This document shows positions 34,928 through 44,537 of a stretch of DNA of 64,000 nucleotides, piece after piece. The stretch is taken from contig DASXVO010000059.1 in assembly GCA_036504215.1 (NCBI GenBank), positions 186,001 to 250,000 on the forward strand. Reading direction: 5' to 3'. A program made the translations under genes and the position numbers. The notes beneath the pieces are model-generated. The model was not told the origin of the DNA. It saw only the letters and a list, made by a program, of their open reading frames with translations, and made no database searches. This DNA is from Vicinamibacterales bacterium. Lineage in GTDB: Bacteria; Acidobacteriota; Vicinamibacteria; Vicinamibacterales; Fen-181. How positions within the stretch are numbered: position 1 is the first letter of the stretch; the number at the start of each line of letters is the position of its first letter.

Positions 34928-35818
34928 TCAGTTCGCCACCTGCGAGGGCGGTCCGCTCTGCCCGGCGTGGATCCGCCTTTCGCGCGATCGCATCAGCAGG
35001 ATGAATGCACCGAGCGACACGAGGGTGACCAGCCCACCCAGCCGGATGACGTTGAGCAGGACCAATCCGTACTTCCCGCTCGTCGGGTCGTAGTGATAGC
35101 AGTAGAGCAGGAGCCGGTCGACCGGCGTGCCGACCTTGTGGTCGGACGCTTCCACGAGCGCCAGCCGAATGTCGCGCGGCCCGTAATCGATACCGTAGAT
35201 GTATTTCGACGTCTTGCCTTCAGGCGTGAGCACGATGATGCCGGTCGGATGGGCGTACTGCTTGGTCGGCGCATCGTAGACGTAGTGGAACCCCACGGTG
35301 TCGGTCAGCAGGCGGATCGACGCGTCGTTGCCCGTCAGAAAGTGCCAGGCGTCGGCCGTGCCGGGCTTGTTCAGCCTGGCGACGTACTGATCCTTCTTCC
35401 CGGCAGCCTGTGTTGGCGTCTCGTTCGGGTTGAAGCTGACCGTGACGATGGCGTAGTCGCGGCCGGGCTCGAGGGCCAGCACCTTCAGCGACTTCGTCAG
35501 GCCGTTGAGCGCCTGCGTGCAGAGCATCGGGCACTCGTAGTAGACGAGCGCGAGGACCACCGGCCGGCCGGTGAAGTACTGGCGCAGATGCACGGCGCGG
35601 CCGGTTTCGTCGATGAACGGGAGGTCGAGCGGTACCTGGACGCCCAGGTTCTGATCGAACGCGACCTTCTTGAGTTCATCGGGGGTGATCCCGGCGGGGG
35701 CCGACCCCTTGGTCATCATCCCCGAGCGGGGCACGCCGTTGTACTGCGCCCACCCGCCGTGGGCCACGAGCAACGCGACGACCATGAACGAGGCGACAGC
35801 CGAGAATCGGTGATTCAT
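34928..35818 (-). CDS. sco: SCO1/SenC copper chaperone with C-terminal membrane helix
   Basis: The 296-residue protein has a signal peptide (SAVASFMVVALLVAHGGWAQ), a thioredoxin fold with the copper-binding CxxxC (YYECPMLCTQAL) and the distal His in GFHYVYD, and a C-terminal membrane helix (RLGGLVTLVSLGAFILLM). Sco proteins deliver copper to the CuA site of subunit II, and ctaC is the next gene. The tail anchor and 296-residue length are typical of the ACIII-linked Sco subgroup. Confidence 0.92.
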   Translation of the reverse strand: MNHRFSAVASFMVVALLVAHGGWAQYNGVPRSGMMTKGSAPAGITPDELKKVAFDQNLGVQVPLDLPFIDETGRAVHLRQYFTGRPVVLALVYYECPMLCTQALNGLTKSLKVLALEPGRDYAIVTVSFNPNETPTQAAGKKDQYVARLNKPGTADAWHFLTGNDASIRLLTDTVGFHYVYDAPTKQYAHPTGIIVLTPEGKTSKYIYGIDYGPRDIRLALVEASDHKVGTPVDRLLLYCYHYDPTSGKYGLVLLNVIRLGGLVTLVSLGAFILLMRSRERRIHAGQSGPPSQVAN

Positions 35819-35823
35819 GATGG

Positions 35824-36297
35824 CTACTTCCGCACGGATTCGCCCACCGCGCGCCCTGAACTCGAGCGATCCGGCGGACCACCGGGTTCATCGGCCGGTG
35901 CCTGGGCTCGCACCGGCAGTCCGTGTTCGAGCGTCAGTCGCATCGCCTCGTCAATCGGAATGTGCACCACGGCCGCCGTGCGGTCGAGCCAGCCGTACGA
36001 GTGGAGAACCTGTTCCTCGTCGGCACGCATCTGCTCGAACTCCTCGCGAGGCTTCGTCTGCAGCCGCGGTGCGGGCGGTTGCCGGGGCGCGCCGACCTGC
36101 GCCATCGGATACTCGCGCGGGTAGGCCTTGTCGTTCAGGCTGCCGAAGTACAGAAACAGCAGCCAGATCGCGGCAAATACCACGACCGCGCCGACCATCA
36201 GCGCGGTGGCGAAGATGACCACCACACGTGTCGAGACATCCCGCGTCTCGTGCCCTGCGCCCGGTGCGGGCCCGTTCGCCTCGTGCATCTCAACCAT
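35824..36297 (-). CDS. Small membrane-anchored protein of the ACIII-caa3 block
   Basis: The 157-residue protein has one membrane helix (VVVIFATALMVGAVVVFAAIWLLFLYF) and an outside domain with YPREYPMAQVGAPRQPPAPRLQ, LQTKPREEFEQMRADEEQVL, SYGWLDRTAAVVHIPIDEAM. It lies 5 bases before sco and 30 after actF. Proteins with the YGWLD...VVHIPIDEAM motif are regular members of ACIII-oxidase operons; their role is unknown, perhaps assembly or a bridging subunit. Confidence 0.75.
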   Translation of the reverse strand: MVEMHEANGPAPGAGHETRDVSTRVVVIFATALMVGAVVVFAAIWLLFLYFGSLNDKAYPREYPMAQVGAPRQPPAPRLQTKPREEFEQMRADEEQVLHSYGWLDRTAAVVHIPIDEAMRLTLEHGLPVRAQAPADEPGGPPDRSSSGRAVGESVRK

Positions 36298-36327
36298 AAG
36301 CCGTTGCGTGCGTCTTCTGAGCCGCGG

Positions 36328-37500
36328 TCAGTGTCTGCGTGCCAGCGCCGGCGCCAACTCTGGATCGTTCGGCGGCAGCAGTGGCCGTGCGCCGAGGCGC
36401 CAGATGAACATCGTCAACCAGAGACCGCCGAGGCCGACGAGCGCCGTCAGATCCAGCCAGTGGACGCTCAGATGGTCCCGGTAGAACTCGGGCGCAATGA
36501 GGAAGAACACGTCGAAGACCCGCGCGATGATGATGCCGACCGCGACGATCGTCAGCCGGTAGTGCTGTCGCTTGTTGTTGCGGCCGAGCAGGACCAGGAA
36601 CGGCACCGCGAAATAGAAGACGGCGAGCACGATGGCGATGTAGTTCCAGCCGCCGGCTATCCGGTGGAGGTACCAGGGAATCTCCTCCGGCAGGTTGCCC
36701 GCCCAGATGATGAGCAACTGCGAAAAGGACAGGTACGCCCAGATCATCACGAACGCGAGCAGGAGGTTGCCGAGGTCGTTCAAGATCGTCGGCGCGAGCA
36801 CTCGCCCGAACTCCGGCCGCCGCGACAGCAAGTACGCGATGGCAATGACGAAGGCCATCGCGCCAAGACCCTGGCCGCCGAGGAACAGCAGGCCGAAGAT
36901 CGTCGAGAACCAGTGCGGTTCGAGCGACATCACCCAGTCGAACGCCGCGAAGGTGACCGTGAACCCGAGCAGCACGATTCCGCCCCCGCTCAGCTTGCGC
37001 ATGCGGACGGCGAGTCGAGGATCGCCCGTGCGATCCTGTGCGCCGGACCAACGGTCGAGGAAGTGGGCCAGCGCCAGCCAGGCGACGAAGTAGATCGCGG
37101 CGCGGGTGACGAAGAACGGCACGTTCAGATACGCGACCTTCCTGCTCAGCACGGGGTCGGCCATCATCGCGCGCGTGTCGGTCCACTCGTAGATCTGCGG
37201 GAGGCCGAACAGCAGGGGCACGAACAGCAACGCCATCAGAGGCAGCGTCGCGGCACCGGCCTCCACCAGCCGGCGCACGGCGACGCCCCAACCGCCACCG
37301 GTCAGGTGGTAGATCATGCTGATGGCCAGGCAGCCGATGCCAAGACCGAACCAGTACACGTAGGCGAACAGGTACGAATGGAAGAACTGCGCCGGGCTGA
37401 AGAACGCGCCGACGAGCGACGCGAGTACACCGCCGGCGCCGAGCACCAGCGCGGCGATCCGCAGGCCAGCGAGTTCGGGCAGAGACGTGGCGTCGTTCAT
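36328..37500 (-). CDS. actF: Alternative Complex III subunit ActF
   Basis: The 390-residue polytopic protein has about ten membrane helices, e.g. VLASLVGAFFSPAQFFHSYLFAYVYWFG and YLSFSQLLIIWAGNLPEEIPWY, characteristic of the ActF/NrfD-like quinol-interacting subunits. In ACIII, ActC and ActF are paralogous quinol-side membrane subunits. It overlaps actE by four bases and comes before the small membrane protein gene. Frame and length (about 390-430) match the family. Confidence 0.9.
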   Translation of the reverse strand: MNDATSLPELAGLRIAALVLGAGGVLASLVGAFFSPAQFFHSYLFAYVYWFGLGIGCLAISMIYHLTGGGWGVAVRRLVEAGAATLPLMALLFVPLLFGLPQIYEWTDTRAMMADPVLSRKVAYLNVPFFVTRAAIYFVAWLALAHFLDRWSGAQDRTGDPRLAVRMRKLSGGGIVLLGFTVTFAAFDWVMSLEPHWFSTIFGLLFLGGQGLGAMAFVIAIAYLLSRRPEFGRVLAPTILNDLGNLLLAFVMIWAYLSFSQLLIIWAGNLPEEIPWYLHRIAGGWNYIAIVLAVFYFAVPFLVLLGRNNKRQHYRLTIVAVGIIIARVFDVFFLIAPEFYRDHLSVHWLDLTALVGLGGLWLTMFIWRLGARPLLPPNDPELAPALARRH

Positions 37501-38096
37501 CGACCGGTTCCTGGTGCGAGTCTGTTCCGTTCTTCAACCGGAACGTCGTTCAGTGTCGCGTGCTGACTGAGTTGCAGCGCCCGAATATAGGCGACAATCG
37601 CCCAGCGATCGCGGACCGGGATCTGCGTCCGATAGTCGGACATCGCTCCGAAGCCGTTGGTCATGACATCGAAGAAATGGCCAATCGGTGCCTGACGGAG
37701 ACGGTCGATGTGATAGGACGGCGGCTGCCGGTACCCCCGGCGTACGATCATCCCGTCGCCGCGGCCCGTCCTGTCGTGGCAGGGCGCGCAGAAGATGTTG
37801 AAGCGGTCCTGGCCGCGCGCCATCGTGTCGGCCGTGACCGGGAAGGGGAACTCGGTCGCCAGTTGGCCGTTCGTCTTCCCGGTGTTGAGCAGTTCGTCTT
37901 CGGCGAGAAAGCCGCGCGCGACCGTGCCTTCGACCACCGGCCTCGCCGACCGGTGATCGGCATAGAAGTCGCTCGCGCGGAGCGGGATGAACTTCGGCTG
38001 GTTGTGCATGTCCTGCCGACAGCCCCCCGCGACGAGCAGGGCCGCCAGCCCCGCCAGAGCCAGCGCACGTCGGGGATGATGGTCCTTACGCCTCAA
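37497..38096 (-). CDS. actE: Alternative Complex III cytochrome c subunit ActE
   Basis: The 199-residue lipoprotein (LAALLVAGGC lipobox) has one heme c site (IFCAPCHDRTG) and a probable axial Met in FGAMSDYRTQI. MHNQPKFIPL at the mature N-terminus is a common ACIII ActE feature. It receives electrons from ActA/ActB and would pass them to the caa3 oxidase. It overlaps actD by 11 bases and actF by four. Confidence 0.92.
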   Translation of the reverse strand: MRRKDHHPRRALALAGLAALLVAGGCRQDMHNQPKFIPLRASDFYADHRSARPVVEGTVARGFLAEDELLNTGKTNGQLATEFPFPVTADTMARGQDRFNIFCAPCHDRTGRGDGMIVRRGYRQPPSYHIDRLRQAPIGHFFDVMTNGFGAMSDYRTQIPVRDRWAIVAYIRALQLSQHATLNDVPVEERNRLAPGTGR

Positions 38097-38640
38097 CGTC
38101 GGTCACCTCGCGAGGAGCGAAGCTCTCCAGGAACCGGCGCGTCGATTCCCGGTCGAACTTCGGATCGGCCGCCTCGATGCAGAGGAAGAACCTGTCGCGC
38201 GTCGCCAGCGCAAACCGCGGCACGTTGAACACCGGGTGGTACGGCATCGGCAGCTTGTTGAGCGCGAACATGCCGAACACCGCCGTCAGGGCGGCCACGA
38301 GCACCGTCATCTCGAAGGTCACCGGGATGAACGACGGCCAGCTGTGAAGCGGCCGTCCACCCACATTGAGCGGATACGCGATCGTCGCCACCCAGTACTG
38401 CAGACCGTAGCCCGACAACCCGCCCACGATTCCGCCGATGAGCACCAGCAGCGGCACCTTCGTCGAATGGAGGCCGAGCGCGTCGTTCAGTTCCTCGACC
38501 GGGAACGGCGTGTACGCGTCCATGTTGCGGTAGCCCTCGACCCGTGCGCGGCGGCTTGCCGCGACGAGCGTGTCGGGGTTGTCGAACTCCGCCATCAAGC
38601 CATAGAGCCGCGGCTCGTGCGGAACTGCGATGTGCGCCAT
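38086..38640 (-). CDS. actD: Alternative Complex III subunit ActD (DUF3341)
   Basis: The 184-residue protein begins MAHIAVPHEPRLYGLMAEFD, then GYRNMDAYTPFPVEELNDAL, both hallmarks of DUF3341/ActD, followed by two membrane helices (VPLLVLIGGIVGGLSGYGLQ and FEMTVLVAALTAVFGMFALN). ActD is a small membrane subunit at the complex edge. ATG 38640 was chosen by the family N-terminus; the frame is open further into actC. Confidence 0.92.
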   Translation of the reverse strand: MAHIAVPHEPRLYGLMAEFDNPDTLVAASRRARVEGYRNMDAYTPFPVEELNDALGLHSTKVPLLVLIGGIVGGLSGYGLQYWVATIAYPLNVGGRPLHSWPSFIPVTFEMTVLVAALTAVFGMFALNKLPMPYHPVFNVPRFALATRDRFFLCIEAADPKFDRESTRRFLESFAPREVTDVEA

Positions 38641-38648
38641 GGGAGTTG

Positions 38649-40052
38649 CTACACCTTCTCCTTGACGTGCGATTCCGGCAGCAGCGTGCGCATCTCGAAG
38701 ATCGAGATCATCGGCAAGAAGCGCAGGAACAGGAACAGCAGCGTCACGAACAGACCGAGGGTCCCCACATACGTGAACCAGTCCCAGATCGTCGGGTAGT
38801 ACATGCCCCACGAGGACGGCAGGAAGTCGCGGTGCAGGCTCGTCACCACGATGACGAAACGCTCCAGCCACATGCCGGTGTTCACAATCAGCGCGATGCC
38901 GAACAGCAGCGGCGTGTTCCGTCGTACCTTCTTCAGCCACAGCAACTGCGGGATCGCGATGTTGGTCGCAATCAGCGCCCAGAACGCGGGCCAGTAGGGA
39001 CCGGTGACGCGGTTCCAGTACATGAACCGCTCGTACGTGTTGCCGCTGTACCACGCCATGAAGGCCTCGAGGCTGTATCCGTAGGCCACGATCAGGCCCG
39101 TGGCCAGCATGATCTTCGCCATGTTCTCGAGGTGGCGATCGGTGATGAAGTCCTTCAGGCCGTACGCGGCGCGGATCGGAATGGCCAGCGTCAGGACCAT
39201 GGCAAAGCCGGAGTAGATGGCCCCCGCCACGAAGTAGGGCGGGAAGATCGTCGTGTGCCAGCCCGGAACGATCGCAATCGCGAAGTCGAAGCTGACGACC
39301 GTGTGAACGGAGATGACGAGCGGCGTGGCCAGTCCCGCCAGCAGCAGGTACGCCGTCTCGTAGCGGGCCCAGTGACGCGCCGAGCCACGCCAGCCCAACG
39401 CGAGCACGCCGTAGATCACCCGCCCGACAGGCGACGTCGACCGATCACGCAGCGTCGCGACGTCGGGCACGAGACCGACGAACCAGAACAGCGCCGACAC
39501 CGTCGCATAGGTGGACACGGCGAACACGTCCCAGATCAACGGACTCCGGAACTGCGGCCAGACCGACATCGAGTTCGGATACGGGAACAACCAGTACGCG
39601 AGCCAGGGGCGGCCGGTGTGGAGGATCGGGAACACCCCCGCGCAGGACACGGCGAACAGCGTCATCGCTTCCGCGAACCGGTTGATCGACGTCCGCCATC
39701 GCTGGTGCAGGAGCAGCAGAATGGCGGAGATGAGCGTGCCCGCATGCCCAATCCCGATCCACCAGACGAAGTTGACGATCGCGAAGCCCCACCCCACGGG
39801 AATATTGATGCCCCAGATGCCGACACCCTTGATGAACAGCCAGGTGACGGCCAGGAGGAACAGCGCCGTGAGCGCCATTCCGATCGCCAGGCCAATCAGC
39901 CAGCCGACGGGCGTCCGCCGCGTGAGGACGATCGCGCTGATCTTGTCAGTAATCGTGGCGAAGGTGTGGCCCGGCGCAATCACCGGCGGCTCGGCGAGCG
40001 CCGCCGACGAGGGCGGATCGGGCGGGTGCTGGTGCGAGACAGGGGACATCAA
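38649..40052 (-). CDS. actC: Alternative Complex III NrfD-like subunit ActC
   Basis: The 467-residue protein has about ten membrane helices and NrfD/PsrC features: [53 protein letters not shown] and [28 protein letters not shown]. In ACIII structures ActC binds the quinol near the [3Fe-4S] cluster of ActB. It begins three bases after actB and ends before actD, all on the minus strand. Confidence 0.93.
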   Translation of the reverse strand: MMSPVSHQHPPDPPSSAALAEPPVIAPGHTFATITDKISAIVLTRRTPVGWLIGLAIGMALTALFLLAVTWLFIKGVGIWGINIPVGWGFAIVNFVWWIGIGHAGTLISAILLLLHQRWRTSINRFAEAMTLFAVSCAGVFPILHTGRPWLAYWLFPYPNSMSVWPQFRSPLIWDVFAVSTYATVSALFWFVGLVPDVATLRDRSTSPVGRVIYGVLALGWRGSARHWARYETAYLLLAGLATPLVISVHTVVSFDFAIAIVPGWHTTIFPPYFVAGAIYSGFAMVLTLAIPIRAAYGLKDFITDRHLENMAKIMLATGLIVAYGYSLEAFMAWYSGNTYERFMYWNRVTGPYWPAFWALIATNIAIPQLLWLKKVRRNTPLLFGIALIVNTGMWLERFVIVVTSLHRDFLPSSWGMYYPTIWDWFTYVGTLGLFVTLLFLFLRFLPMISIFEMRTLLPESHVKEKV

Positions 40053-40055
40053 CCG

Positions 40056-43000
40056 TTACCTCTCCGCCCCGACCGTGCGAGCGTCCGGCATGTCGGGATT
40101 CGGATTCCTGACCGCCGCCAGGTAGGTCGTGCGCGGCCGCGTATTGAGTTCCTCGAGCAAGCCGTAGTTCAGCGGATCGGCCTTGAGCTTCGCGACCCGG
40201 CTGCCCGGATCGTTCAGATCACCGAACACGATCGCCTGCGCCGGGCACACCGCCTCGCACGCGGTCACGATCTCTCCATCCCGCACCGGGCGATTCTCCG
40301 TCTCGGCCTCGATCTTCGCCGCGTTGATCCGCTGCACGCAGTAGGTGCACTTCTCCATGACGCCCCGGCTCCGAACCGTCACGTCCGGATTGCGGAGCAT
40401 CTTCAGCGTCGGGGTGTTCCAGTCCTGGTACAGCAGGAAGTTGAACCGCCGCACCTTGTAGGGACAGTTGTTCGAGCAATATCGCGTCCCCACGCAGCGG
40501 TTGTAGACCATGTCGTTCAACCCCTCCGCGCTATGGACGGTCGCCGCCGTCGGGCAGACCACCTCGCACGGTGCGTTCTCGCACTGCATGCACGGCACGG
40601 GCTGGTTGAACGCCGTCGGGTTGTCCGGCTCGCCGGTGTAGTAGCGGTCGACGCGCAGCCAGTGCATCTTGTGGCCGCGGCTGACCTCGGTCTTGCCGAC
40701 GACGGGAATGTTGTTCTCCGCCTGGCAGGCCACCACGCACGCATTGCAGCCGATGCACGTGTTCAAATCGATGGCCATGCCCCACTTGTAGCCGTTGTAG
40801 GCGTGCTCGGGATACAGCGTGTCATCCTTGCGAGGCGCCTCGCCCTGCAGGTGCGCGAAGCCCGGCGTCTTCAGGAATACGTCGAGCGGTGCGGACCTCA
40901 CGATTGCGCGGCCCTGCATCGCTTGCTCGTTCTGCGTGGACGCCAGTTGCGCGCGTTCGCCCGTCGGTCTGATCTCGAGGCCGCGCTCGAACCAGAGCGC
41001 CCGGCTCGTCCGAATCGTGTAGGCGCTGAACCCGGCGCCCGTCCCAACACGGCCCGCGCGGGTCCGGCCGTAGCCGAGATGCACGGTGATCGAGTCTGGC
41101 GCCTGGCCCGGCAAGACCCACACCGTGCCTTTCACGTGCCGTCCGCGATAGCCGAGCTCGACCACGTCCTCCTGATGCACGCCGAGGCGATCGGCCGTCG
41201 ACGGGCTGACCAGGACCGCGTTGTCCCACGTGAGCTTCGTATGCGGCTTCGGCAATTCCTGCAGCCAGCCGTTGTTCGCGAACCGGCCGTCGAACACCGA
41301 AGGGTCGGCGCGGAACACGATCTCGCGCCCATGGCCGGGCCGCGGAATGGCGGTCGGATCCACCGGCTTCGCGCTCACCAACTTCACCGCCGCCGCCGTG
41401 TCCGGCACCATCCCGTCGTGAAGCGACTTGCGCCAGAAGCGGTCGAACACCGCGCCTTCGGTGCCGATCCGCTGCTGCCAGTACGCCCGCACCAGGTCGT
41501 GCGCGGACTGACCGGCCGTCCGCGACGACATCGCGCCGATGACTTCGTGCGCGGTCCGGCCGTTGTAGAGTGGCGCGATCAGCGGCTGGATCAGCGAGAC
41601 GGTGCCGTCGGCCGCGCGAGCGTCGCTCCACGACTCGAGATAGTGCGCGGCGGGAACGTGCCAGTGACAGAGCGCCGCAGTCTCGTCGTGGTAGAGGCCG
41701 ACGTGAATCCGTCGCGACACCTTGCCCATCAGGCGTTCGCCGAACGCGAAATCCGCCGGCGCCGTGTAGACCGGGTTGCTGTCGACGATGATGAGGGTGT
41801 CCACGTGGCCCGCCTGCATGTCGGCTACGAGCTGCCGCAGGGAGGCGAGCTGATCGGTGGGACTGGCCTCGACCGGCGTGATGTAGGTGACCGTCTGGCC
41901 GACATTGCCGAGCGACTGGTTGATCGCGTGGACCAGCGCATGAACCGCGGCCGGCTGTTCGTCACCGGCAACCACGAGGCCCGTGCCCCGGTGCCGCTGG
42001 AGATCGCGCGCAATCGGCCCGACCCAGTTCGCGAAGCTGCGCACCGACGCGGGATCCGGAGCGCCCGGCACGCCGAGCGCCGCCGCCAGTGCCAGCGCGA
42101 AACTTCCGACCGCGCTCGCCTGGATCGGCAACCGATGATCGGCAACCGAACCGGTCTGCGACGGCGTGCACTCGACGACGTACAGCCGGTTCATCTCCCG
42201 GCGGCCGCCAGTCAGACGGCGGCCGGTGGCGAACGCCCGCGCGTGACGCAGGCTGTCAGGGCCGCAGCCGAGGACATCCGCGTCGAGCGTCAGGATCACC
42301 TCCGCCCGGTCGAGGTGGTACTGAACGTCCACGTATTCGCCGAACGCCAGCCGGGATCCCTCGCGCGCCTGGTCGCGGCCAGCCGGTTCCCATTGGTGCC
42401 ACTTGAGCGCCGGGAATTCGGCCACGAGTTGCTGGAGTTGGCTCGCAAGCGTCGGCGACGTAATCGAACCGGTGAGAACCCGGATGCCGTCGCCACCGAC
42501 AGCGCGCCTGGCGTCCACCGCGGACGTGATGGCGCTCAGGAACGCACCCCAGGCCCTGATTTCGCCGCGATACGTCAACGTCTGCGACCGGTCGGGGTCG
42601 TAGAGGCCGAGAATCGAGGCCTGAGCGAAGACGTCGGTCGAGCCGCGCGTCACGGGGTGTTCAGGGTTGCCCTCGATCTTCGTCGGACGCCCTTCGTGGC
42701 TCTCGACGAGCACCGGCACGGCATACCCCGCCAGCGGCATGGCGGTAGCGAAGTACAGCGGCCTGCCCGGGACGATTTCCTCGGGCTGCCGCACGTAGGG
42801 CACGATCGTCTCGGCGGGCTGCCGCGTGCAGGCCGTGACACCGGCCAGCGCGAGCGAGGCGCCCATCAGCTTCACGAAGGTACGACGACTCACGGGATCG
42901 ATCATCTCGGACGCGCCCTGCGGAAATTCCCGGTGCAGCAGTTCCTGGAATTCCGGCGTGTCGGCCAACTCGTCGAGGCTCCGCCAGTACTCTGGGCCGC

Positions 43001-43061
43001 TCGTGCCCTGCAGCCGCGAGCGCACCACCTTCAGATCGAACGTCTTCGCGTCGTCGTTCAT
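40056..43061 (-). CDS. actB: Alternative Complex III iron-sulfur subunit ActB
   Basis: The 1001-residue protein fuses a molybdopterin-oxidoreductase-like domain (without a cofactor in known ACIII) with a ferredoxin-like domain. A Tat-like leader SRRTFVKLMGASLALAGVTAC lies near residue 60. The cluster motifs near the C-terminus are CIGCNACVVACQAENN, CMQCENAPCEVVCPT, CVGTRYCSNNCPYKVRR and CTYC with CEAVCPAQA, enough for three [4Fe-4S] and one [3Fe-4S]-type cluster. It moves electrons from quinol to the hemes of ActA and ActE. ATG 43061 starts MNDDAKTFDLKVVRSR as in relatives; the gap to actA is 35 bases. Confidence 0.95.
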   Translation of the reverse strand: MNDDAKTFDLKVVRSRLQGTSGPEYWRSLDELADTPEFQELLHREFPQGASEMIDPVSRRTFVKLMGASLALAGVTACTRQPAETIVPYVRQPEEIVPGRPLYFATAMPLAGYAVPVLVESHEGRPTKIEGNPEHPVTRGSTDVFAQASILGLYDPDRSQTLTYRGEIRAWGAFLSAITSAVDARRAVGGDGIRVLTGSITSPTLASQLQQLVAEFPALKWHQWEPAGRDQAREGSRLAFGEYVDVQYHLDRAEVILTLDADVLGCGPDSLRHARAFATGRRLTGGRREMNRLYVVECTPSQTGSVADHRLPIQASAVGSFALALAAALGVPGAPDPASVRSFANWVGPIARDLQRHRGTGLVVAGDEQPAAVHALVHAINQSLGNVGQTVTYITPVEASPTDQLASLRQLVADMQAGHVDTLIIVDSNPVYTAPADFAFGERLMGKVSRRIHVGLYHDETAALCHWHVPAAHYLESWSDARAADGTVSLIQPLIAPLYNGRTAHEVIGAMSSRTAGQSAHDLVRAYWQQRIGTEGAVFDRFWRKSLHDGMVPDTAAAVKLVSAKPVDPTAIPRPGHGREIVFRADPSVFDGRFANNGWLQELPKPHTKLTWDNAVLVSPSTADRLGVHQEDVVELGYRGRHVKGTVWVLPGQAPDSITVHLGYGRTRAGRVGTGAGFSAYTIRTSRALWFERGLEIRPTGERAQLASTQNEQAMQGRAIVRSAPLDVFLKTPGFAHLQGEAPRKDDTLYPEHAYNGYKWGMAIDLNTCIGCNACVVACQAENNIPVVGKTEVSRGHKMHWLRVDRYYTGEPDNPTAFNQPVPCMQCENAPCEVVCPTAATVHSAEGLNDMVYNRCVGTRYCSNNCPYKVRRFNFLLYQDWNTPTLKMLRNPDVTVRSRGVMEKCTYCVQRINAAKIEAETENRPVRDGEIVTACEAVCPAQAIVFGDLNDPGSRVAKLKADPLNYGLLEELNTRPRTTYLAAVRNPNPDMPDARTVGAER

Positions 43062-43096
43062 GAGATGTTCGCTGACCCCCGGTCCCGGCATTCCTC

Positions 43097-43747
43097 CTAC
43101 CTGTGGCACGTCGAGCAACTCGTCAGCTTCTGGATCCTGTATTCCGCAACCAACTGGCGGCCGAGCGCGAGTTGGTCGGACGGCGCCCGATAGTTCATCT
43201 GATAGACCGCCGCCCGTGGTCGGACGTATTGCTCCGGGTTCCGGTGGCATTCGAGGCACCACGACATCTGGAGCGTCTGCACCTGGAACATGAGCGGCAT
43301 TCGGTCCACGCGCCCGTGGCAGGTGGAGCAGCCCACACCCTTGTTCACGTGAATGCTGTGATTGAAGTAGACGAAATCTGGCAAGTCGTGCACCCGCGTC
43401 CACTCGATCGACCGATTCTCGCGGAAGCTCGCGCGCACCGGCTCGAGGAAGGGCTGGTCCGCGAAGATCTGCGAATGGCAGTTCATGCAGGTCTTCGTCG
43501 GCGGAATCCCCGCGAACGCCGACGTCTCGACCGACGTGTGACAGTAGCGGCAGTCGATGCCGTTACCGGCCACGTGCCGCTCGTGGCTGAACTGGATCGG
43601 CTGCGCGCGCGCATCGAAGGCGCGCGTCACCCAGGGCGAACTCTGGAGCGCGTACGCCAGACCGACCAGGCCTCCGACGAGGAGGACCAACCCGATCAGG
43701 CTCACCACGAAGATGGTGTTCGCGCCGCGATGGAAGGTTTGCGCCAT
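43097..43747 (-). CDS. actA: Alternative Complex III pentaheme cytochrome c ActA
   Basis: The 216-residue protein starts MAQTFHRGANTIFVVSLIGLVL with one N-terminal membrane helix, then five heme c sites: CRYCH, CMNCH, CSTCH, CLECH and a last CSTCH at the very C-terminus. QPIQFSHERHV and VYFNHSIHV supply distal His ligands. This is the standard ActA layout. It is the first gene of the block, whose promoter must lie in the 43748-43971 gap; I see no convincing minus-strand -10 box there. Confidence 0.94.
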   Translation of the reverse strand: MAQTFHRGANTIFVVSLIGLVLLVGGLVGLAYALQSSPWVTRAFDARAQPIQFSHERHVAGNGIDCRYCHTSVETSAFAGIPPTKTCMNCHSQIFADQPFLEPVRASFRENRSIEWTRVHDLPDFVYFNHSIHVNKGVGCSTCHGRVDRMPLMFQVQTLQMSWCLECHRNPEQYVRPRAAVYQMNYRAPSDQLALGRQLVAEYRIQKLTSCSTCHR

Positions 43748-43971
43748 CGTGCGAGTCGAGAGAGACAAGCGTCGCGCCGCCGCCCGAGCGCACAGGCGCT
43801 CGGCCGACACGACCCAGCATTACGGACCGACTGGTTGAAAACCCATCTCCAGCTTACCGACTTTCACGAATGATTGCGAGATCCCGCCCGGAATCTGCCA
43901 CACGGGATGTAGCAGGAAACAACCGCAGGTGTCAAGGTTCAGCTGGTCTTTCGCGATACAATGGGCCAGCG

Positions 43972-44403
43972 ATGAGTGACCGCAAGTACCGTCAACGTGG
44001 GTACCAGGACGACGAGCGCGATCGGAAGCCGGCGGGTGGCCCCAGGCCACCAGGTGGCGCGCCGGGTTCCCGGCCGGAGCGCCCGGAGGGGCCGCGGACG
44101 CCGAACCTGATGGCGGCGCGTCAGGTGGTGCGCTGCGCGCGCTGCGGCGGCGAGATCACGTCGCCGTTCACGTTCGACAGCCGATGCGGGAAGTGCGGGT
44201 CGGATGTCCACGCCTGCGCCCAGTGTGTCTACTTCGATCCAGGCGCCCGGTTCCAGTGCATGCAGGCGATTTCCGAGCGCGTCCCGCGCAAGGACATCAA
44301 GAACAGTTGCACGTTGTGGGAGCCGCGGAAGACCGTCGAGCGCGAGACTCACTCCGTGGCCACCAACTCGGCCCGGCAGGCGTTCGACGATCTGTTCAAG
44401 TAG
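43972..44403 (+). CDS. Zinc-ribbon protein of unknown function
   Basis: The 143-residue protein has a disordered basic, Pro/Gly-rich N-terminus (residues 1-45) and then three Cys pairs: VRCARCGGEI, SRCGKCGSDVHACAQC, and a later FQCMQA and NSCTLW. This looks like one or two zinc ribbons. RVPRKDIKNSCTLWEPRKTVE is conserved in proteins I associate with Acidobacteriota, function unknown. ATG 43972 lies nine bases after TACAAT (43957-43962), suggesting a short or no leader. It diverges from actA. Confidence 0.75.
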   Translation: MSDRKYRQRGYQDDERDRKPAGGPRPPGGAPGSRPERPEGPRTPNLMAARQVVRCARCGGEITSPFTFDSRCGKCGSDVHACAQCVYFDPGARFQCMQAISERVPRKDIKNSCTLWEPRKTVERETHSVATNSARQAFDDLFK

Positions 44404-44537
44404 GCTGGTCGCTCGCCTTCGTTGCTCCGCAACTCCGGTGCGCCCGCCCGGTCCTTGTCGCCCTCCGTGCCTAGTGGCCATGGTTCTTGGCGGTCTCTGC
44501 GATCTTCGGTGTCGACGATCAGACGGCGGGCCAGCGG

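Noticed and set aside
38544-43193. Long open frame on the plus strand (over 1500 codons) opposite actB and actC
   Set aside because: It is antisense to genes with heme, Fe-S and membrane motifs; its product is Arg/His/Pro-rich with no domain pattern, a usual shadow in high-GC DNA.
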